Assembly (NCBI GenBank): GCA_900550495.1
Contig: URSJ01000002.1
Location: forward strand, 44,699 to 108,698
Length of the DNA: 64,000 nucleotides
Direction: 5' to 3'
Origin: an uncultured Rickettsiales bacterium
GTDB lineage: Bacteria > Pseudomonadota > Alphaproteobacteria > Rs-D84
Positions 7,354 through 16,565 of this stretch are shown here, piece after piece. The translations under genes and the position numbers were made by a program. Numbering within the stretch: the first letter of the stretch is position 1; every line of letters begins with the position of its first letter. A model generated the notes under the pieces. That model saw nothing but the letters and a program-made list of their open reading frames with translations, searched no databases and was not told where the DNA came from.

Positions 7354-8598
7354 ATGAAAAAACTGGGTATATTCACATTATGTTTCTTGTTATCTGCGTG
7401 TGGTGGAAACTCTGATTCCAGAAGTTATCCATACCAAAATCGACCACATAATCCGCTGGGCGTGCCAACCAATCCGACCCAGGATTTTGAAAACACTATT
7501 ACAACCAGCAACGCGCAAAAAACAGGTTTGATATCTAACAGTGAAAACCAAATTTCTGATTACGTTGTCTACAGATTAAACGAGTGGAATTTATATAACC
7601 CAAATATTGGTCAAGATATTTCAAAGGGCGACATTGCGACCGCGGCCGCATGGCTGACCAGTGGCGATCACACCGCATCAGAAATAGAAACAAAGTTTGC
7701 TGATAATTTAACGCTGATGCACATGGCGGCATATGTTGTCGATAACAGATTGAATTCGTGCTTTAATAATACAAGCGTCGGCTCGGCCGCTGCATGTTTT
7801 GTAAAATGGCGCAACAACAACGGGGCGTATTATAACAAAATATCGGACGAAATACATAAATACACCACAGATTTAAGTGCCGCTGACGCCGAATTTAATT
7901 CAACATCTGGTTCAAAAATAAAATTTATATTGGACACAGATGGACGTATAACCGGTGCAAAAATCACCCAAGGTGAAAACACAACTGATTTTGAAAATTG
8001 GACCAACGTTGATACTGATGCGCAATACATAACCACGACAACAATGAACTATGATTCCGGTGGCAAGGATTTGGGACTGTCGTATTCTGATTTTGGAACA
8101 TATAATATTGTAAAAAAACAAACCGACAAAAACACTGGTCTGGAAACGTCCGAAACCGTTCAAGACAATGGTGTATTTGCCGGTGGATATGCATCACAAA
8201 AAATAGACCCAGCAGATATTGCGCAAAATTTAACATTTTCTGGTCGTGCGGTTGGTACCGTATCATCTGGGGACGCCAGTCTGAATTTGAGTGGTGATGC
8301 ATCCGTAACGTTTGACGTAACATCTAAATCAAGCACAGTTTCGGCAAAGTTTAACAACTGGTATGATGTCACCGCAAAAAATGACGGAACAATTATATTT
8401 GAAAATAATACTGGTAATATGCTGCCACTGCAATCGGTTGATGCAACTGGTCGCGCAACAGCCAGTGATGCCATAATGAACATTGGTTATTATGGTGAAA
8501 ATCCATCAAACAATCTGCCAACTGAATCCGTTGGAACAATTCAATACACGGAAACCAGTTCAGGATTAAAAATGGATATGACTTTTGGTGCAAAGTAA
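7354..8598 (+). CDS. surface lipoprotein with TbpB-like beta-barrel domain
   Basis: A 414-residue lipoprotein. MKKLGIFTLCFLLSACGGNSDS is a signal peptide with lipobox LSAC. The C-terminal 160 residues have the pattern of the transferrin-binding protein B / factor H-binding barrel: FAGGYASQKI, LTFSGRAVGTV, ASLNLSGDASVTFDV, FNNWYDVTA, ATASDAIMNIGYYGENP, ESVGTIQYTE. In the known families this eight-strand barrel follows a handle domain and is displayed on the cell surface. The N-terminal half, with a CFNNTSVGSAAACF cysteine pair, is not recognised. AAGGCGAG lies before the ATG. No receptor gene (TbpA-like) or Slam-type translocon gene is adjacent, so the ligand is unknown. Confidence 0.6.
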   Translation: MKKLGIFTLCFLLSACGGNSDSRSYPYQNRPHNPLGVPTNPTQDFENTITTSNAQKTGLISNSENQISDYVVYRLNEWNLYNPNIGQDISKGDIATAAAWLTSGDHTASEIETKFADNLTLMHMAAYVVDNRLNSCFNNTSVGSAAACFVKWRNNNGAYYNKISDEIHKYTTDLSAADAEFNSTSGSKIKFILDTDGRITGAKITQGENTTDFENWTNVDTDAQYITTTTMNYDSGGKDLGLSYSDFGTYNIVKKQTDKNTGLETSETVQDNGVFAGGYASQKIDPADIAQNLTFSGRAVGTVSSGDASLNLSGDASVTFDVTSKSSTVSAKFNNWYDVTAKNDGTIIFENNTGNMLPLQSVDATGRATASDAIMNIGYYGENPSNNLPTESVGTIQYTETSSGLKMDMTFGAK

Positions 8599-8622
8599 AA
8601 CCACCGGCAAATGCCGGTGGTT
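8599..8622. terminator. bidirectional terminator between the lipoprotein gene and ung
   Basis: AACCACCGGC, loop AAAT, GCCGGTGGTT, then TTT on the plus strand and a TTTT run on the minus strand. It separates two convergent genes. Confidence 0.85.
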
Positions 8623-8623
8623 T

Positions 8624-9286
8624 TTACCACTCTATCGGTGTTTTGCCGTGCTGAATTAAATACTGGTTTGCGCGCGAAAAATGATGATTGCCAAAAAATC
8701 CACGATACGCCGACAGTGGTGACGGGTGCGCTGATTTCAAAATCAGATTACGCGCTGGGTCAACAAATTCCGCCTTGCGCTGGGCGGACGCGCCCCACAA
8801 CATATAAACAATATTATCCCGGTGCGCAACCGCACGAATAACCGCGTCTGTAAATTGTTCCCAGCCGTGGCCTGCGTGTGATGCCGCACGATGTGCTGCC
8901 ACCGTCAGTGTGGAATTTAACAGCAATACGCCCTGGTGCGCCCATGCGGTTAAATCACCGTGTGTCGCACTGGGCCGCCCCAGGTCAGATTCAATTTCAC
9001 GATAAATATTTACCAGACTGGGTGGCACAGGTGTCGGTGGCAAAACCGAAAAGCATAACCCGTGTGCCTGGCCCGGTTCGTGATATGGGTCTTGGCCGAT
9101 AATCACAACCTTGACATCTGGCAACGGGCATAAATTAAACGCATTAAATATATTTTTTGGCTCGGGGAAAACTTGGTGTCCAGACAGATATTGCGCACGA
9201 ACAAAATCCGTCAATTTGATAAAATAATCTTTGTCAAATTCGTCGGCCAATGCCGTTTTCCACGATTCTTGTATTTTCACATTCAT
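8624..9286 (-). CDS. ung: uracil-DNA glycosylase, family 1
   Basis: Removes uracil from DNA as the first step of base-excision repair. The catalytic motif GQDPYHEPGQAHGL lies near residue 65, LLNSTLTV near 122 and HPSPLSAYRGFFGNHHF near 187: all three family-1 signatures. Length about 220 residues. The frame extends 11 residues upstream, but the ATG at 9286 overlaps the stop of the preceding gene in an ATGA arrangement, so I start there. It is translationally coupled to the HhH-GPD glycosylase gene. Confidence 0.96.
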   Translation of the reverse strand: MNVKIQESWKTALADEFDKDYFIKLTDFVRAQYLSGHQVFPEPKNIFNAFNLCPLPDVKVVIIGQDPYHEPGQAHGLCFSVLPPTPVPPSLVNIYREIESDLGRPSATHGDLTAWAHQGVLLLNSTLTVAAHRAASHAGHGWEQFTDAVIRAVAHRDNIVYMLWGASAQRKAEFVDPARNLILKSAHPSPLSAYRGFFGNHHFSRANQYLIQHGKTPIEW

Positions 9287-9945
9287 AGTTTTATCAATCC
9301 TGTTTGCAAAGACTTCCATAACACCACATCAATATATCCACGTGGCAACCCCGTCACAGCACACAAATGGTCAAACATTTTATCGCACGCTGCGCGAACA
9401 TCGCAATTTAATTTACCATTATCAACCAACGCGCACAACGCTGTGTTTCCGCTGTATCGCACCCCCAGTCGTTGAATCCAGATGTCGTATTTTACAACAT
9501 CTTCGCCCAGGTTTCGCGCCAAATGATTTGCGGTAATTTTTCCAATATGTGGCAACCCAGATAAAAAATTCAACCGCGCATCTGTGTCAGATAATTTATA
9601 GTATTCTGAACATATCTCATCGCGCATTTTCCAAATTTTACAAATCGCCGCGATTTTATTTTTATTATGAAAAATTGAAAACAGATAATCAAAATCTGCA
9701 CCACGCGCACGCAGTGCAGACATTATTTTTTCATGAATATTCTTGGCTGTTTTTTGCGAAAAGCCACCGGCCAAGATAACATAGGCGCAATTTTCCGCAA
9801 ACGCGTCCGGCGTGCAAACACACCGCTGTGACAGATTATCGCGTATTTCATCAAACGATTGTGCATCGCTGTCCGCGCCCATCGCGCGTAATTTTTTATC
9901 CAGCATAAAAAACCATTCAGCCGTAAAAATATTGACGATGCACAT
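9283..9945 (-). CDS. HhH-GPD superfamily DNA glycosylase or lyase
   Basis: 220 residues. LSGLPHIGKITANHLARNLG (about 128-147) is a helix-hairpin-helix, followed by VVKYDIWIQRLG where the Asp stands where the catalytic Asp of HhH-GPD glycosylases is expected. A Lys in the hairpin (GKITA) sits where bifunctional glycosylase/AP lyases (Nth, Ogg, AGOG) carry the Schiff-base Lys, so lyase activity is possible. There is no Fe-S cysteine loop. The exact substrate, perhaps an oxidised or alkylated base, cannot be read from sequence. It starts 5 bases after gyrB and overlaps ung by 4 bases, so two repair enzymes are co-expressed with gyrase. An alternative start is Met14. Confidence 0.7.
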   Translation of the reverse strand: MCIVNIFTAEWFFMLDKKLRAMGADSDAQSFDEIRDNLSQRCVCTPDAFAENCAYVILAGGFSQKTAKNIHEKIMSALRARGADFDYLFSIFHNKNKIAAICKIWKMRDEICSEYYKLSDTDARLNFLSGLPHIGKITANHLARNLGEDVVKYDIWIQRLGVRYSGNTALCALVDNGKLNCDVRAACDKMFDHLCAVTGLPRGYIDVVLWKSLQTGLIKL

Positions 9946-9949
9946 GTTA

Positions 9950-12349
9950 TCAAACGTCCAAATTCGCCGACAATGCGTTATCTACGATAAAGTCACGACG
10001 CGGTTCAACAACGTCGCCCATCAGCATAGATATAACTTCGTCTGCTTGGGACGCGTCATTGATTTTAACCTGGAACAAACTGCGGTTATTTGGATCCATT
10101 GTTGTTTCCCACAACTGTTCGGCGTTCATTTCACCCAAACCTTTGTATCGTTGAATCTTTAACCCGTTTTTCGCGTATTCAAATGCTGTGTTCAGCAGGT
10201 TCAACGCCCCCCAAATCTTTTGCGATTTTGCCTTGACACGCAACGTGCACGGGTGGATAAATATTTCCATCAGTTCGTTGCGACCGTCCATTCGCAACCA
10301 CGCACGAATTTCTGGCGAATTAATTTTTTCACGTGGCAAAACGTATGTTTCTGTGACGCTGCGCAATGTGCGTGTGATTGTGATACCCGACGCATCACCA
10401 GACACATGCCAACCACGTTCAAATTCCAATTCTTGGGCGTCTAACAATTTTTGTGTTGCCGCAAACGCATCGGCAGTTTCATTATCAAATACACCGTTCA
10501 GGGCCAAGGCCTCGATAAATCGCAACGGCACAACATGTCCCAATGCCTGTAATGTATTTTGCATATTCAGAATCAATGTCAGCAAACGTTTCAAATCTGC
10601 GCCAGAAATCTGGGTCCCTGAAAACGTTTCGATAACGCCATCGGTCGCCAACTGGTCCATCAAATAGTCGTCCATTTCGCGTTCGTTTTGCAGATATAAT
10701 TGCTGTTTTCCACGTGTCACACCATAAAGTGGCGGTTTTGCAACATAGATGTATCCACGTTCAATTGCCTGGGGCATATAGCGGAAAAAGAACGTCATCA
10801 ACAACGTCTGAATATGTTGTCCATCAACGTCAGCATCAGTCATAATAATAACTTTGTGATAGCGCATTTTTTCAATATCAAAATCGTCTTTGCCGATACC
10901 TGCGCCCATTGTTGTAATCAACGCTCCGATTGTATCTGAACCCAACATTTTATCAAAACGCACACGTTCAACGTTCAAGATTTTACCACGCAACGGCAAA
11001 ATAGCCTGGGTTTTACGGTCACGTCCCTGCTTTGCCGTACCACCAGCCGAGTCCCCCTCGACTATGAATAATTCACATTTTGCTGGGTCACGTTCACTGC
11101 AATTTGCCAATTTCCCGGGCAGACCACCCAATTCAGGCCCCGTTTTCTTGCGTGATAACTCACGTGCCTTGCGTGCAGCCTCGCGCGCGGTGGCGGCCTC
11201 GATAATCTTGTCTATAATCAGTTTTGCAATCGCAGGATTCTCGTCCAAAAATTCATACAGTAATTCTGACACAGTATTTTCAACCAGTGGACGAACCTCG
11301 CTGGATACCAGTTTATCTTTGGTCTGGGAACCAAATTTTGGGTCTGGAATTTTCACACTGACGATACTGGTTAAACCTTCGCGGAAATCTTCGCCCGACA
11401 GACTGATGTCTTTTTTTGTCACTTTTTCGCCAATGTATTTGTTGATTGCGCGTGTCAAACCTGCGCGGAATCCGGCCAGGTGTGTTCCCCCATCACGGTT
11501 TGGAATATTGTTAGTAAAGCACAGAGACGTTTCTGTATATGCCGTTGTCCATTGCAGAACAATTTCAATATACGTTTCATCAATCTGTTTGATAATATGA
11601 ATTGGTTCGCGGTTCAGCAATTCTTTGGATTTATCCAGATATGTTGCAAACCCCTTTAACCCATCAACAGAATGAAATTCGCGTGTCTTTTTTTCTGGGC
11701 CGCGTAAATCTTCCAAAATAATTTTTACGTTTGCGTTCAGATACGACTGTTCACGCAACCAGGTTTCCATTGTATCAAAATTAAACACAGTGCCTGTAAA
11801 TGTGTCCGGCGACGGCAGGAACGTAACCTCGGTCCCGTGTTCGTGATGTGTTTTGTTTTCAATAATCTTTAAATCAGACGTCGGCACACCATCGGCAAAT
11901 GTCATAATGGCCTCTTTGTCGCCACGCCATACGCGTACCTCTAACCACGTGGACAACGCATTTACAACCGACACGCCCACGCCGTGCAGACCGCCCGATA
12001 CCTTGTATGCACCGTTGCCTTCGTTATCAAATTTACCACCTGCGTGCAACTCGCACATAATCAGTTCCAGCGCACTGCGCCCGGTTTCATGGTTGATGTC
12101 GAACGGCATGCCACGACCATTATCGCGAATTGTCGCGCTACCATCTGCGTTTAATGAAACATACACCGTATCAGCGTAACCGGCCATCGCCTCGTCAATA
12201 GAGTTATTGACAACTTCGTAAATCATGTGATGCAGACCAGAACCACCCTCGCCCACGTCACCAATATACATTCCAGGACGTTTTTTTACCGCTTCCAGCC
12301 CTTTTAAAACTTTAATCGAATCACCAGTATATTCATTATTTACAGACAT
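9950..12349 (-). CDS. gyrB: DNA gyrase subunit B
   Basis: ATPase subunit of gyrase, which introduces negative supercoils into DNA with GyrA. 799 residues, the usual size. Seen: GHKL ATPase motifs (EVVNNSIDEAMAGY, DNGRGMP, GGLHGVGVSVVNALS), the toprim domain with EGDSAGGTAKQGRDRK and MTDADVDGQHI, and the C-terminal QRYKGLGEMNAEQLWETTMDP. The frame extends 29 residues upstream into AT-rich DNA; the ATG at 12349, with AAAGGAA before it and MSVNNEYTGDSIKVLKGLEAV after it, is the real start. It heads a transcript with the HhH glycosylase and ung, and diverges from the RusA-like gene. Confidence 0.97.
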   Translation of the reverse strand: MSVNNEYTGDSIKVLKGLEAVKKRPGMYIGDVGEGGSGLHHMIYEVVNNSIDEAMAGYADTVYVSLNADGSATIRDNGRGMPFDINHETGRSALELIMCELHAGGKFDNEGNGAYKVSGGLHGVGVSVVNALSTWLEVRVWRGDKEAIMTFADGVPTSDLKIIENKTHHEHGTEVTFLPSPDTFTGTVFNFDTMETWLREQSYLNANVKIILEDLRGPEKKTREFHSVDGLKGFATYLDKSKELLNREPIHIIKQIDETYIEIVLQWTTAYTETSLCFTNNIPNRDGGTHLAGFRAGLTRAINKYIGEKVTKKDISLSGEDFREGLTSIVSVKIPDPKFGSQTKDKLVSSEVRPLVENTVSELLYEFLDENPAIAKLIIDKIIEAATAREAARKARELSRKKTGPELGGLPGKLANCSERDPAKCELFIVEGDSAGGTAKQGRDRKTQAILPLRGKILNVERVRFDKMLGSDTIGALITTMGAGIGKDDFDIEKMRYHKVIIMTDADVDGQHIQTLLMTFFFRYMPQAIERGYIYVAKPPLYGVTRGKQQLYLQNEREMDDYLMDQLATDGVIETFSGTQISGADLKRLLTLILNMQNTLQALGHVVPLRFIEALALNGVFDNETADAFAATQKLLDAQELEFERGWHVSGDASGITITRTLRSVTETYVLPREKINSPEIRAWLRMDGRNELMEIFIHPCTLRVKAKSQKIWGALNLLNTAFEYAKNGLKIQRYKGLGEMNAEQLWETTMDPNNRSLFQVKINDASQADEVISMLMGDVVEPRRDFIVDNALSANLDV

Positions 12350-12393
12350 ATAAATTCCTTTCTTTTTTCTATGTAAAAAATAGCAATTTCTGG

Positions 12394-12399
12394 TATAAT
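12394..12399 (+). promoter_or_regulatory. -10 element for the RusA-like gene
   Basis: TATAAT, with AAGGAAA and an ATG about 25-36 bases downstream. No strong -35 hexamer is visible in the 85-base gyrB divergent spacer. Confidence 0.5.
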
Positions 12400-12434
12400 T
12401 ATCAAGAAAAAAGGATAAAACCCAAGGAAACAAC

Positions 12435-13004
12435 ATGAAATTTAAGTTATTGTATTTTGGTGATATTTTAATAAATCCAAAAAAACGTTCTCATCATATC
12501 GCAGATATTCGTATGCAATTTCATCCACAACTGAAAAAACTGGTAGAACACCAACCGTGGAATAATCTAACCCAGTATATGCTACCAACTGCAACAAAAA
12601 GCCCGATTACTACACGTCACGTGGGCGGAATTGATTGGAATCCGATTATCACACCAAACTTGAAATTACTGGCGGAAATCGATATTCAGATGATGCACCC
12701 TGAAATTGTGGGTGTTCCGCGTCGTGATATTGATAACCGCGTTAAAACATTGCTAGATGGCCTGCGCTGTCCCCAGAATGAACACGAGGTTGGTGAAAAC
12801 ACACCGCGCGACATTGGCCCGATTTACACACTGTTGGACGACGACCATTTAATAACGAAATTGTCCGTCAATACCAGCCACTTGCTGGGCACAGGCCTGT
12901 TTAACGAAGATATTCCAAAAACCCCTGACGCTGTATTTATACTGTTGGACGTCAACGTCCGTGTTGCCGAAGGAAACCTGGAAAATCTGCCATTTATGGT
13001 ATAA
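12435..13004 (+). CDS. RusA-like Holliday junction resolvase-fold protein
   Basis: 189 residues. The stretch PRRDIDNRVKTLLDGLRCP (about 98-116) followed by LLDDDHLITKLSVN (about 134-147) matches the RusA pattern: an Asp-x-Asp-Asn plus a following Asp-Gly/Ala-Leu, then a paired Asp-Asp before a beta strand; in RusA such acidic residues bind the catalytic metal for junction cleavage. The N-terminus (MKFKLLYFGDILINPKKRS) also resembles the RusA first strand. It is longer than phage RusA (about 120 residues) because of extra loops. Unlike most rusA genes it sits in a chromosomal housekeeping context, divergent from gyrB and alone on its transcript. Resolvase activity is inferred. Confidence 0.6.
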   Translation: MKFKLLYFGDILINPKKRSHHIADIRMQFHPQLKKLVEHQPWNNLTQYMLPTATKSPITTRHVGGIDWNPIITPNLKLLAEIDIQMMHPEIVGVPRRDIDNRVKTLLDGLRCPQNEHEVGENTPRDIGPIYTLLDDDHLITKLSVNTSHLLGTGLFNEDIPKTPDAVFILLDVNVRVAEGNLENLPFMV

Positions 13005-13030
13005 AAATGCCCCACCAGGGGCATTTTTTA
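13005..13030. terminator. terminator after the RusA-like gene
   Basis: AAATGCCCC, loop ACCA, GGGGCATTT, then TTTA. Usable on both strands. Confidence 0.85.
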
Positions 13031-13117
13031 GAGAATAGATAATAGAGCATAGATAATAGATAGTGCGCCGTCTGGCGCACTGCTTTACTCATTTGAACTT
13101 TAAACTCTGAACTTTGA
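13031..13117. repeat. intergenic low-complexity repeats
   Basis: A run built from AGATAATAGAGC/AGATAATAG units (13033-13062), a hairpin AGTGCGCC-GTCT-GGCGCACT (13063-13082), then three GAACTTT units (13098-13117). No coding potential. Similar AGAGC/ATAGATAATAG tracts occur at 7231, 27080, 61827 and 62432. Confidence 0.6.
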
Positions 13118-13124
13118 ACTTTCT

Positions 13125-14198
13125 TTATGATAGTGCGGCGGTGATTTGATCTTGCATCTGGAACGTTCCCAGAACAACCCACGCAATAACTGCAGATACT
13201 AACAAAATACCAATACTGTTCATTACATTTGATATTGATTCCATTTTGCGCACGGATTCATCTAAATAATCATTTGCCACCCGCGCCAGATTTTCATCAA
13301 AACCGTTCATATCTGCATAGATTGCCAAATCGCCAATCATTTCAGAATTCGGGAAATCGCGCCCAGTATTTGCCAACGCCACGCCTAAATTATCACCATT
13401 GGCAATATAGTGCAGTGCGTCGTTCAATATCGTCCGCAGATACCGATTTGAACCATCGGCCAACATACGCATTGCGTCTGGGATTGTGATACCAGCGGCA
13501 ACCATGGACGACAAACTCATCAGCCAGTCAACAGACAACTGAATTTTATACACGTTCCACGGTGGTAATTTATCAAAATATTTACGCAGATTTCCCGTCC
13601 AATTTGCCAAACTGAGCCATATGATGCCACCCAGCGCAGCAAAACTAATTGCAAACGCATACCAATACCGTCCAGCAAACTCAGACAACCATATCAGTGA
13701 CGCCGCCGCAGACTGCCATACCATTGTTGGGCCTGCAACCTCGGCCAATGGTGGCACCAGATATAAACCAACCATAATAATAATCAAAAACGTCAGCACC
13801 AACAGAAACAACGGATACGCAATTGCAGACATCATTGCACGTTTTATTCGTTGCGTTCCATCAACGACACGCGCGACATTTTCCAGTGCAACAACTAAAT
13901 TAGACAAATTCCCAGACGTCACCAACAATGATTCTTCCAGTGGAACCCAACCACGGGTTGCGTCTGAAAAACTCATACCACGTTCCAGATTTTTCTGAAA
14001 TTCACGCATTACGATTGCAAACGGTTCGTTTGGGCTGCGGCCATTTTTGGATTCTACCATTTCCAATCGCCCCAACGCGTCCATCAACGTAAAATCATTA
14101 CGCAACAGTGACGCTAACTTGCGCGCAGTGGCCATACGCTTTTCAGTATTTAATCTGAAAACAATCTTGGCATACAATTTGTCCAGTCTGGTTGTCAT
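13125..14198 (-). CDS. pilR: PilR-like inner-membrane platform protein of a type IVb pilus
   Basis: 357 residues, GspF/PilC family (two F domains). Seen: two cytoplasmic helical repeats (about 20-125 and 225-325), each followed by membrane segments (SAIAYPLFLLVLTFLIIIMVGLYLV; YWYAFAISFAALGGIIWL; a C-terminal SNVMNSIGILLVSAVIAWVVLG). The protein anchors the pilus machine and couples the ATPase to pilin assembly. It follows the PilQ-like ATPase gene by 3 bases and is the last gene of the pilO2-pilP-pilQ-pilR block, the same order as in the R64 thin pilus. Confidence 0.85.
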   Translation of the reverse strand: MTTRLDKLYAKIVFRLNTEKRMATARKLASLLRNDFTLMDALGRLEMVESKNGRSPNEPFAIVMREFQKNLERGMSFSDATRGWVPLEESLLVTSGNLSNLVVALENVARVVDGTQRIKRAMMSAIAYPLFLLVLTFLIIIMVGLYLVPPLAEVAGPTMVWQSAAASLIWLSEFAGRYWYAFAISFAALGGIIWLSLANWTGNLRKYFDKLPPWNVYKIQLSVDWLMSLSSMVAAGITIPDAMRMLADGSNRYLRTILNDALHYIANGDNLGVALANTGRDFPNSEMIGDLAIYADMNGFDENLARVANDYLDESVRKMESISNVMNSIGILLVSAVIAWVVLGTFQMQDQITAALS

Positions 14199-14201
14199 AC
14201 C

Positions 14202-15839
14202 TTAATACACCCCCGGTCTGTCCAGCAATCCAACCCAGCGTTCCAGTTCATCAACACCGATAATTCCCTGCAACATCAGTGACATTGCCGCCTCTTTTAA
14301 TGTGCGACCATTCATATCTTCCAGCCAATAGCGCAATGCCCCATTAGTATTTCCTGCCAACGCCAGACGTAAAAATTCACTGTTCGTGATGATAATTTCA
14401 CCGGCCTTGATACGCCCAAGAGTCCCGGTTCCCTTGCATTCCTTGCAACCGGCACCGCGGATATAAACCTGGCGCAACCCCAGTTCCCCAAACGCTGTCA
14501 TCACGCGCCCATAGGCTGGATGTTCTGGGTGATCAATCAATCGTTCACGACAATACGGGCAAACCTTTTTGAACAGACGCATAGAAATTAATCCACGCAT
14601 CAGCGTTTCTTCTTTTAACTTGAACGCTTCTATCCCCAGGTCTAATAAACGCGTCAACGCCGACATCGCCGAATTCGCATGCAACGTTGTCCAAACGTTA
14701 TGACCAGATAATGCGCCACGCACCGTTAATTGCGCTGCCGCCAACGTGCGAATTTCCCCAACCATCAATGTATCCGGGTCACTGCGCAATGCCGCGGCCA
14801 GTGCTTCGGTATATCTGTCTTCGCGTTGTTCTTCGTTTGTGGTATTTACCACAGGCATCTGGTGTGCGCCAAAAATCTTTTGTTCAACCGGATTTTCCAC
14901 CGTAATCATATTTATTTCATAATTACGTTCTTTTAACATCAGCGACATATTACGCACCAAGGTCGTAGATTTACCAGAACTGGTTGGCCCCGCAACAATT
15001 ACCAGTCCAGTTGGGAACGCACGCAAACGCATCAATAAACGCTGTTCATATTCGCCAAATTCTTGTTCGGTTTTAATACCCTCGGACGGGTTATCGTACA
15101 GCAATCGCATAACGACATACCGCGAACCAAATGCGATTGGATTAAACTGCATACGAATACTAAGAATCCCCATCGGCAGGTATAAATCCTTGGTCCCACG
15201 CAGTGGTGTTCGTCCGTCTTTTTGTGCCGATTGATATTCATTTTGGGCATAGTTCGCGTTTGACATATCAGACGACGCAAACGCCGCACGAACAAATGAT
15301 TCGCCCCACCCCGAATTATATTCTAAAACTGGCTGCATACTGCCATCAATGCGAAAATAGATTGTAGTTTGATCACCAACCTCGATATGAATATCTGACA
15401 CTTTTTGCGCAGCAGCACGTGCAACAATATCCACGAAATCTTTCTGCATTTGGTTGTCAAAATCGCGACTGATGCGTGATGGCCCGCCCAGGCGTGCCTC
15501 GTATGATTTATATATCGCCGACACCAAACCTAAATCAGAATAAAACGGCGTCCGCATTGGACGTGCGCGTGCACGCAATAAATCCAAGAACGCCATCACA
15601 CGCCCATCATAACGATGTGTGCGTGAAATAATAATTTCCCCGCCAGAAAAGTACGCTATTAAACCCTGGGTGTCTTTTGGTAATTCCTGGGCGCCACCAG
15701 TTGCCGTCAACAAACGATTACCATTCGAAAACAGATAATCAACAATATCCTTGATTTCGGCGTTTTCCAAACCCGCAGGAATCGACGGACGTGCCGTCGT
15801 TGGAATATTATTTAAAATATTATTATCTGTATCGTTCAT
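14202..15839 (-). CDS. pilQ: PilQ-like type IVb pilus assembly ATPase
   Basis: 545-residue GspE/PilB superfamily motor that powers pilus extension. Walker A GPTSSGKST at about 284-292, an Asp-rich segment around 335-345, Walker B DTLMVGEIR near 355, the His box WTTLHANS near 383, and a zinc-binding pair CPYC (about 426) with CKECKGTG (about 468). Within the family it looks like PilQ of R64 (an ATPase there, not the secretin called PilQ in Pseudomonas). It sits between pilP and the platform gene with short gaps. Confidence 0.87.
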   Translation of the reverse strand: MNDTDNNILNNIPTTARPSIPAGLENAEIKDIVDYLFSNGNRLLTATGGAQELPKDTQGLIAYFSGGEIIISRTHRYDGRVMAFLDLLRARARPMRTPFYSDLGLVSAIYKSYEARLGGPSRISRDFDNQMQKDFVDIVARAAAQKVSDIHIEVGDQTTIYFRIDGSMQPVLEYNSGWGESFVRAAFASSDMSNANYAQNEYQSAQKDGRTPLRGTKDLYLPMGILSIRMQFNPIAFGSRYVVMRLLYDNPSEGIKTEQEFGEYEQRLLMRLRAFPTGLVIVAGPTSSGKSTTLVRNMSLMLKERNYEINMITVENPVEQKIFGAHQMPVVNTTNEEQREDRYTEALAAALRSDPDTLMVGEIRTLAAAQLTVRGALSGHNVWTTLHANSAMSALTRLLDLGIEAFKLKEETLMRGLISMRLFKKVCPYCRERLIDHPEHPAYGRVMTAFGELGLRQVYIRGAGCKECKGTGTLGRIKAGEIIITNSEFLRLALAGNTNGALRYWLEDMNGRTLKEAAMSLMLQGIIGVDELERWVGLLDRPGVY

Positions 15840-15857
15840 TATGCGCCAAACCCGTTT

Positions 15858-16565
15858 TTATTTTGCATTTGTTACATTTAATGCCTGGATTGTCCCCGAC
15901 GGCGAAACAAATACAATTCCATCATCTAGTGATATAGATTTCACGGTAAAACCATCTAAACTGCGACCAACCGAAACCTTTTTGTTTTGTCCAGTCTTTA
16001 AATCTGCAACAGTTGCCTGTAATTGATTACCAACACCAAATACGTTAACCAACTTGTATTTCTCGTCAATTTTTATATCGGAACTATCATCAGACGCAGA
16101 CGCACTCTTGCTGGCGACACGCGGGGCAGAGTTTTCATTTTCCAATGCCTGTTTTTCGCGTTCCAGTTTGGCGGTTTCCGCTTCTAATTTTGCCTTGGCT
16201 GCATCCAATTCCTGTTGCTGTTGCTCAGCCCGTCCCGACAGAGTATCAATTTCCATATGCAATTTGATTTTTTCAGCCGCCAACCGGTCTAATTCCAAAT
16301 CCAATTGCGCACGTTCTTTTTCCAATTGCATTAAAACCTTTTCTTGTTCCAGGTCGGTAATTTGTTGAAACAAAGAACCATTTACTTGGTAATCAGATAC
16401 GGCATCGGCCGATACTTGTTCCATATCAGTATCCATATCCGCGTTTTTTTCAACCGAAATAGTATCCGTAATTTCAATATCTTGGTCTAAAACCTCGGCC
16501 TGGGCACTGGCGACCGGAAATGCAAACGCCGCAAACAACAAAACATATTTAATTTTATTTGACAT
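15858..16565 (-). CDS. pilP: PilP-like periplasmic pilus biogenesis protein
   Basis: 235 residues: a signal peptide (MSNKIKYVLLFAAFAFPVASAQA), a long coiled coil rich in Gln, Glu, Lys and Leu (about 60-145), a Ser/Ala linker, then a C-terminal KYKLVNVFGVGNQLQATVADLKTGQNKKVSVGRSLDGFTVKSI domain like that of PilP/GspC pilotage proteins that link the inner-membrane complex to the secretin. The start ATG overlaps the end of pilO2 by 11 bases. The assignment rests on the C-terminal domain plus position. Confidence 0.8.
   Translation of the reverse strand: MSNKIKYVLLFAAFAFPVASAQAEVLDQDIEITDTISVEKNADMDTDMEQVSADAVSDYQVNGSLFQQITDLEQEKVLMQLEKERAQLDLELDRLAAEKIKLHMEIDTLSGRAEQQQQELDAAKAKLEAETAKLEREKQALENENSAPRVASKSASASDDSSDIKIDEKYKLVNVFGVGNQLQATVADLKTGQNKKVSVGRSLDGFTVKSISLDDGIVFVSPSGTIQALNVTNAK

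Noticed and set aside
12994..13182. Small reading frames in the 13.0-13.1 kb repeat tract
   Set aside because: Low-complexity sequence, no ribosome site, and they overlap a terminator.
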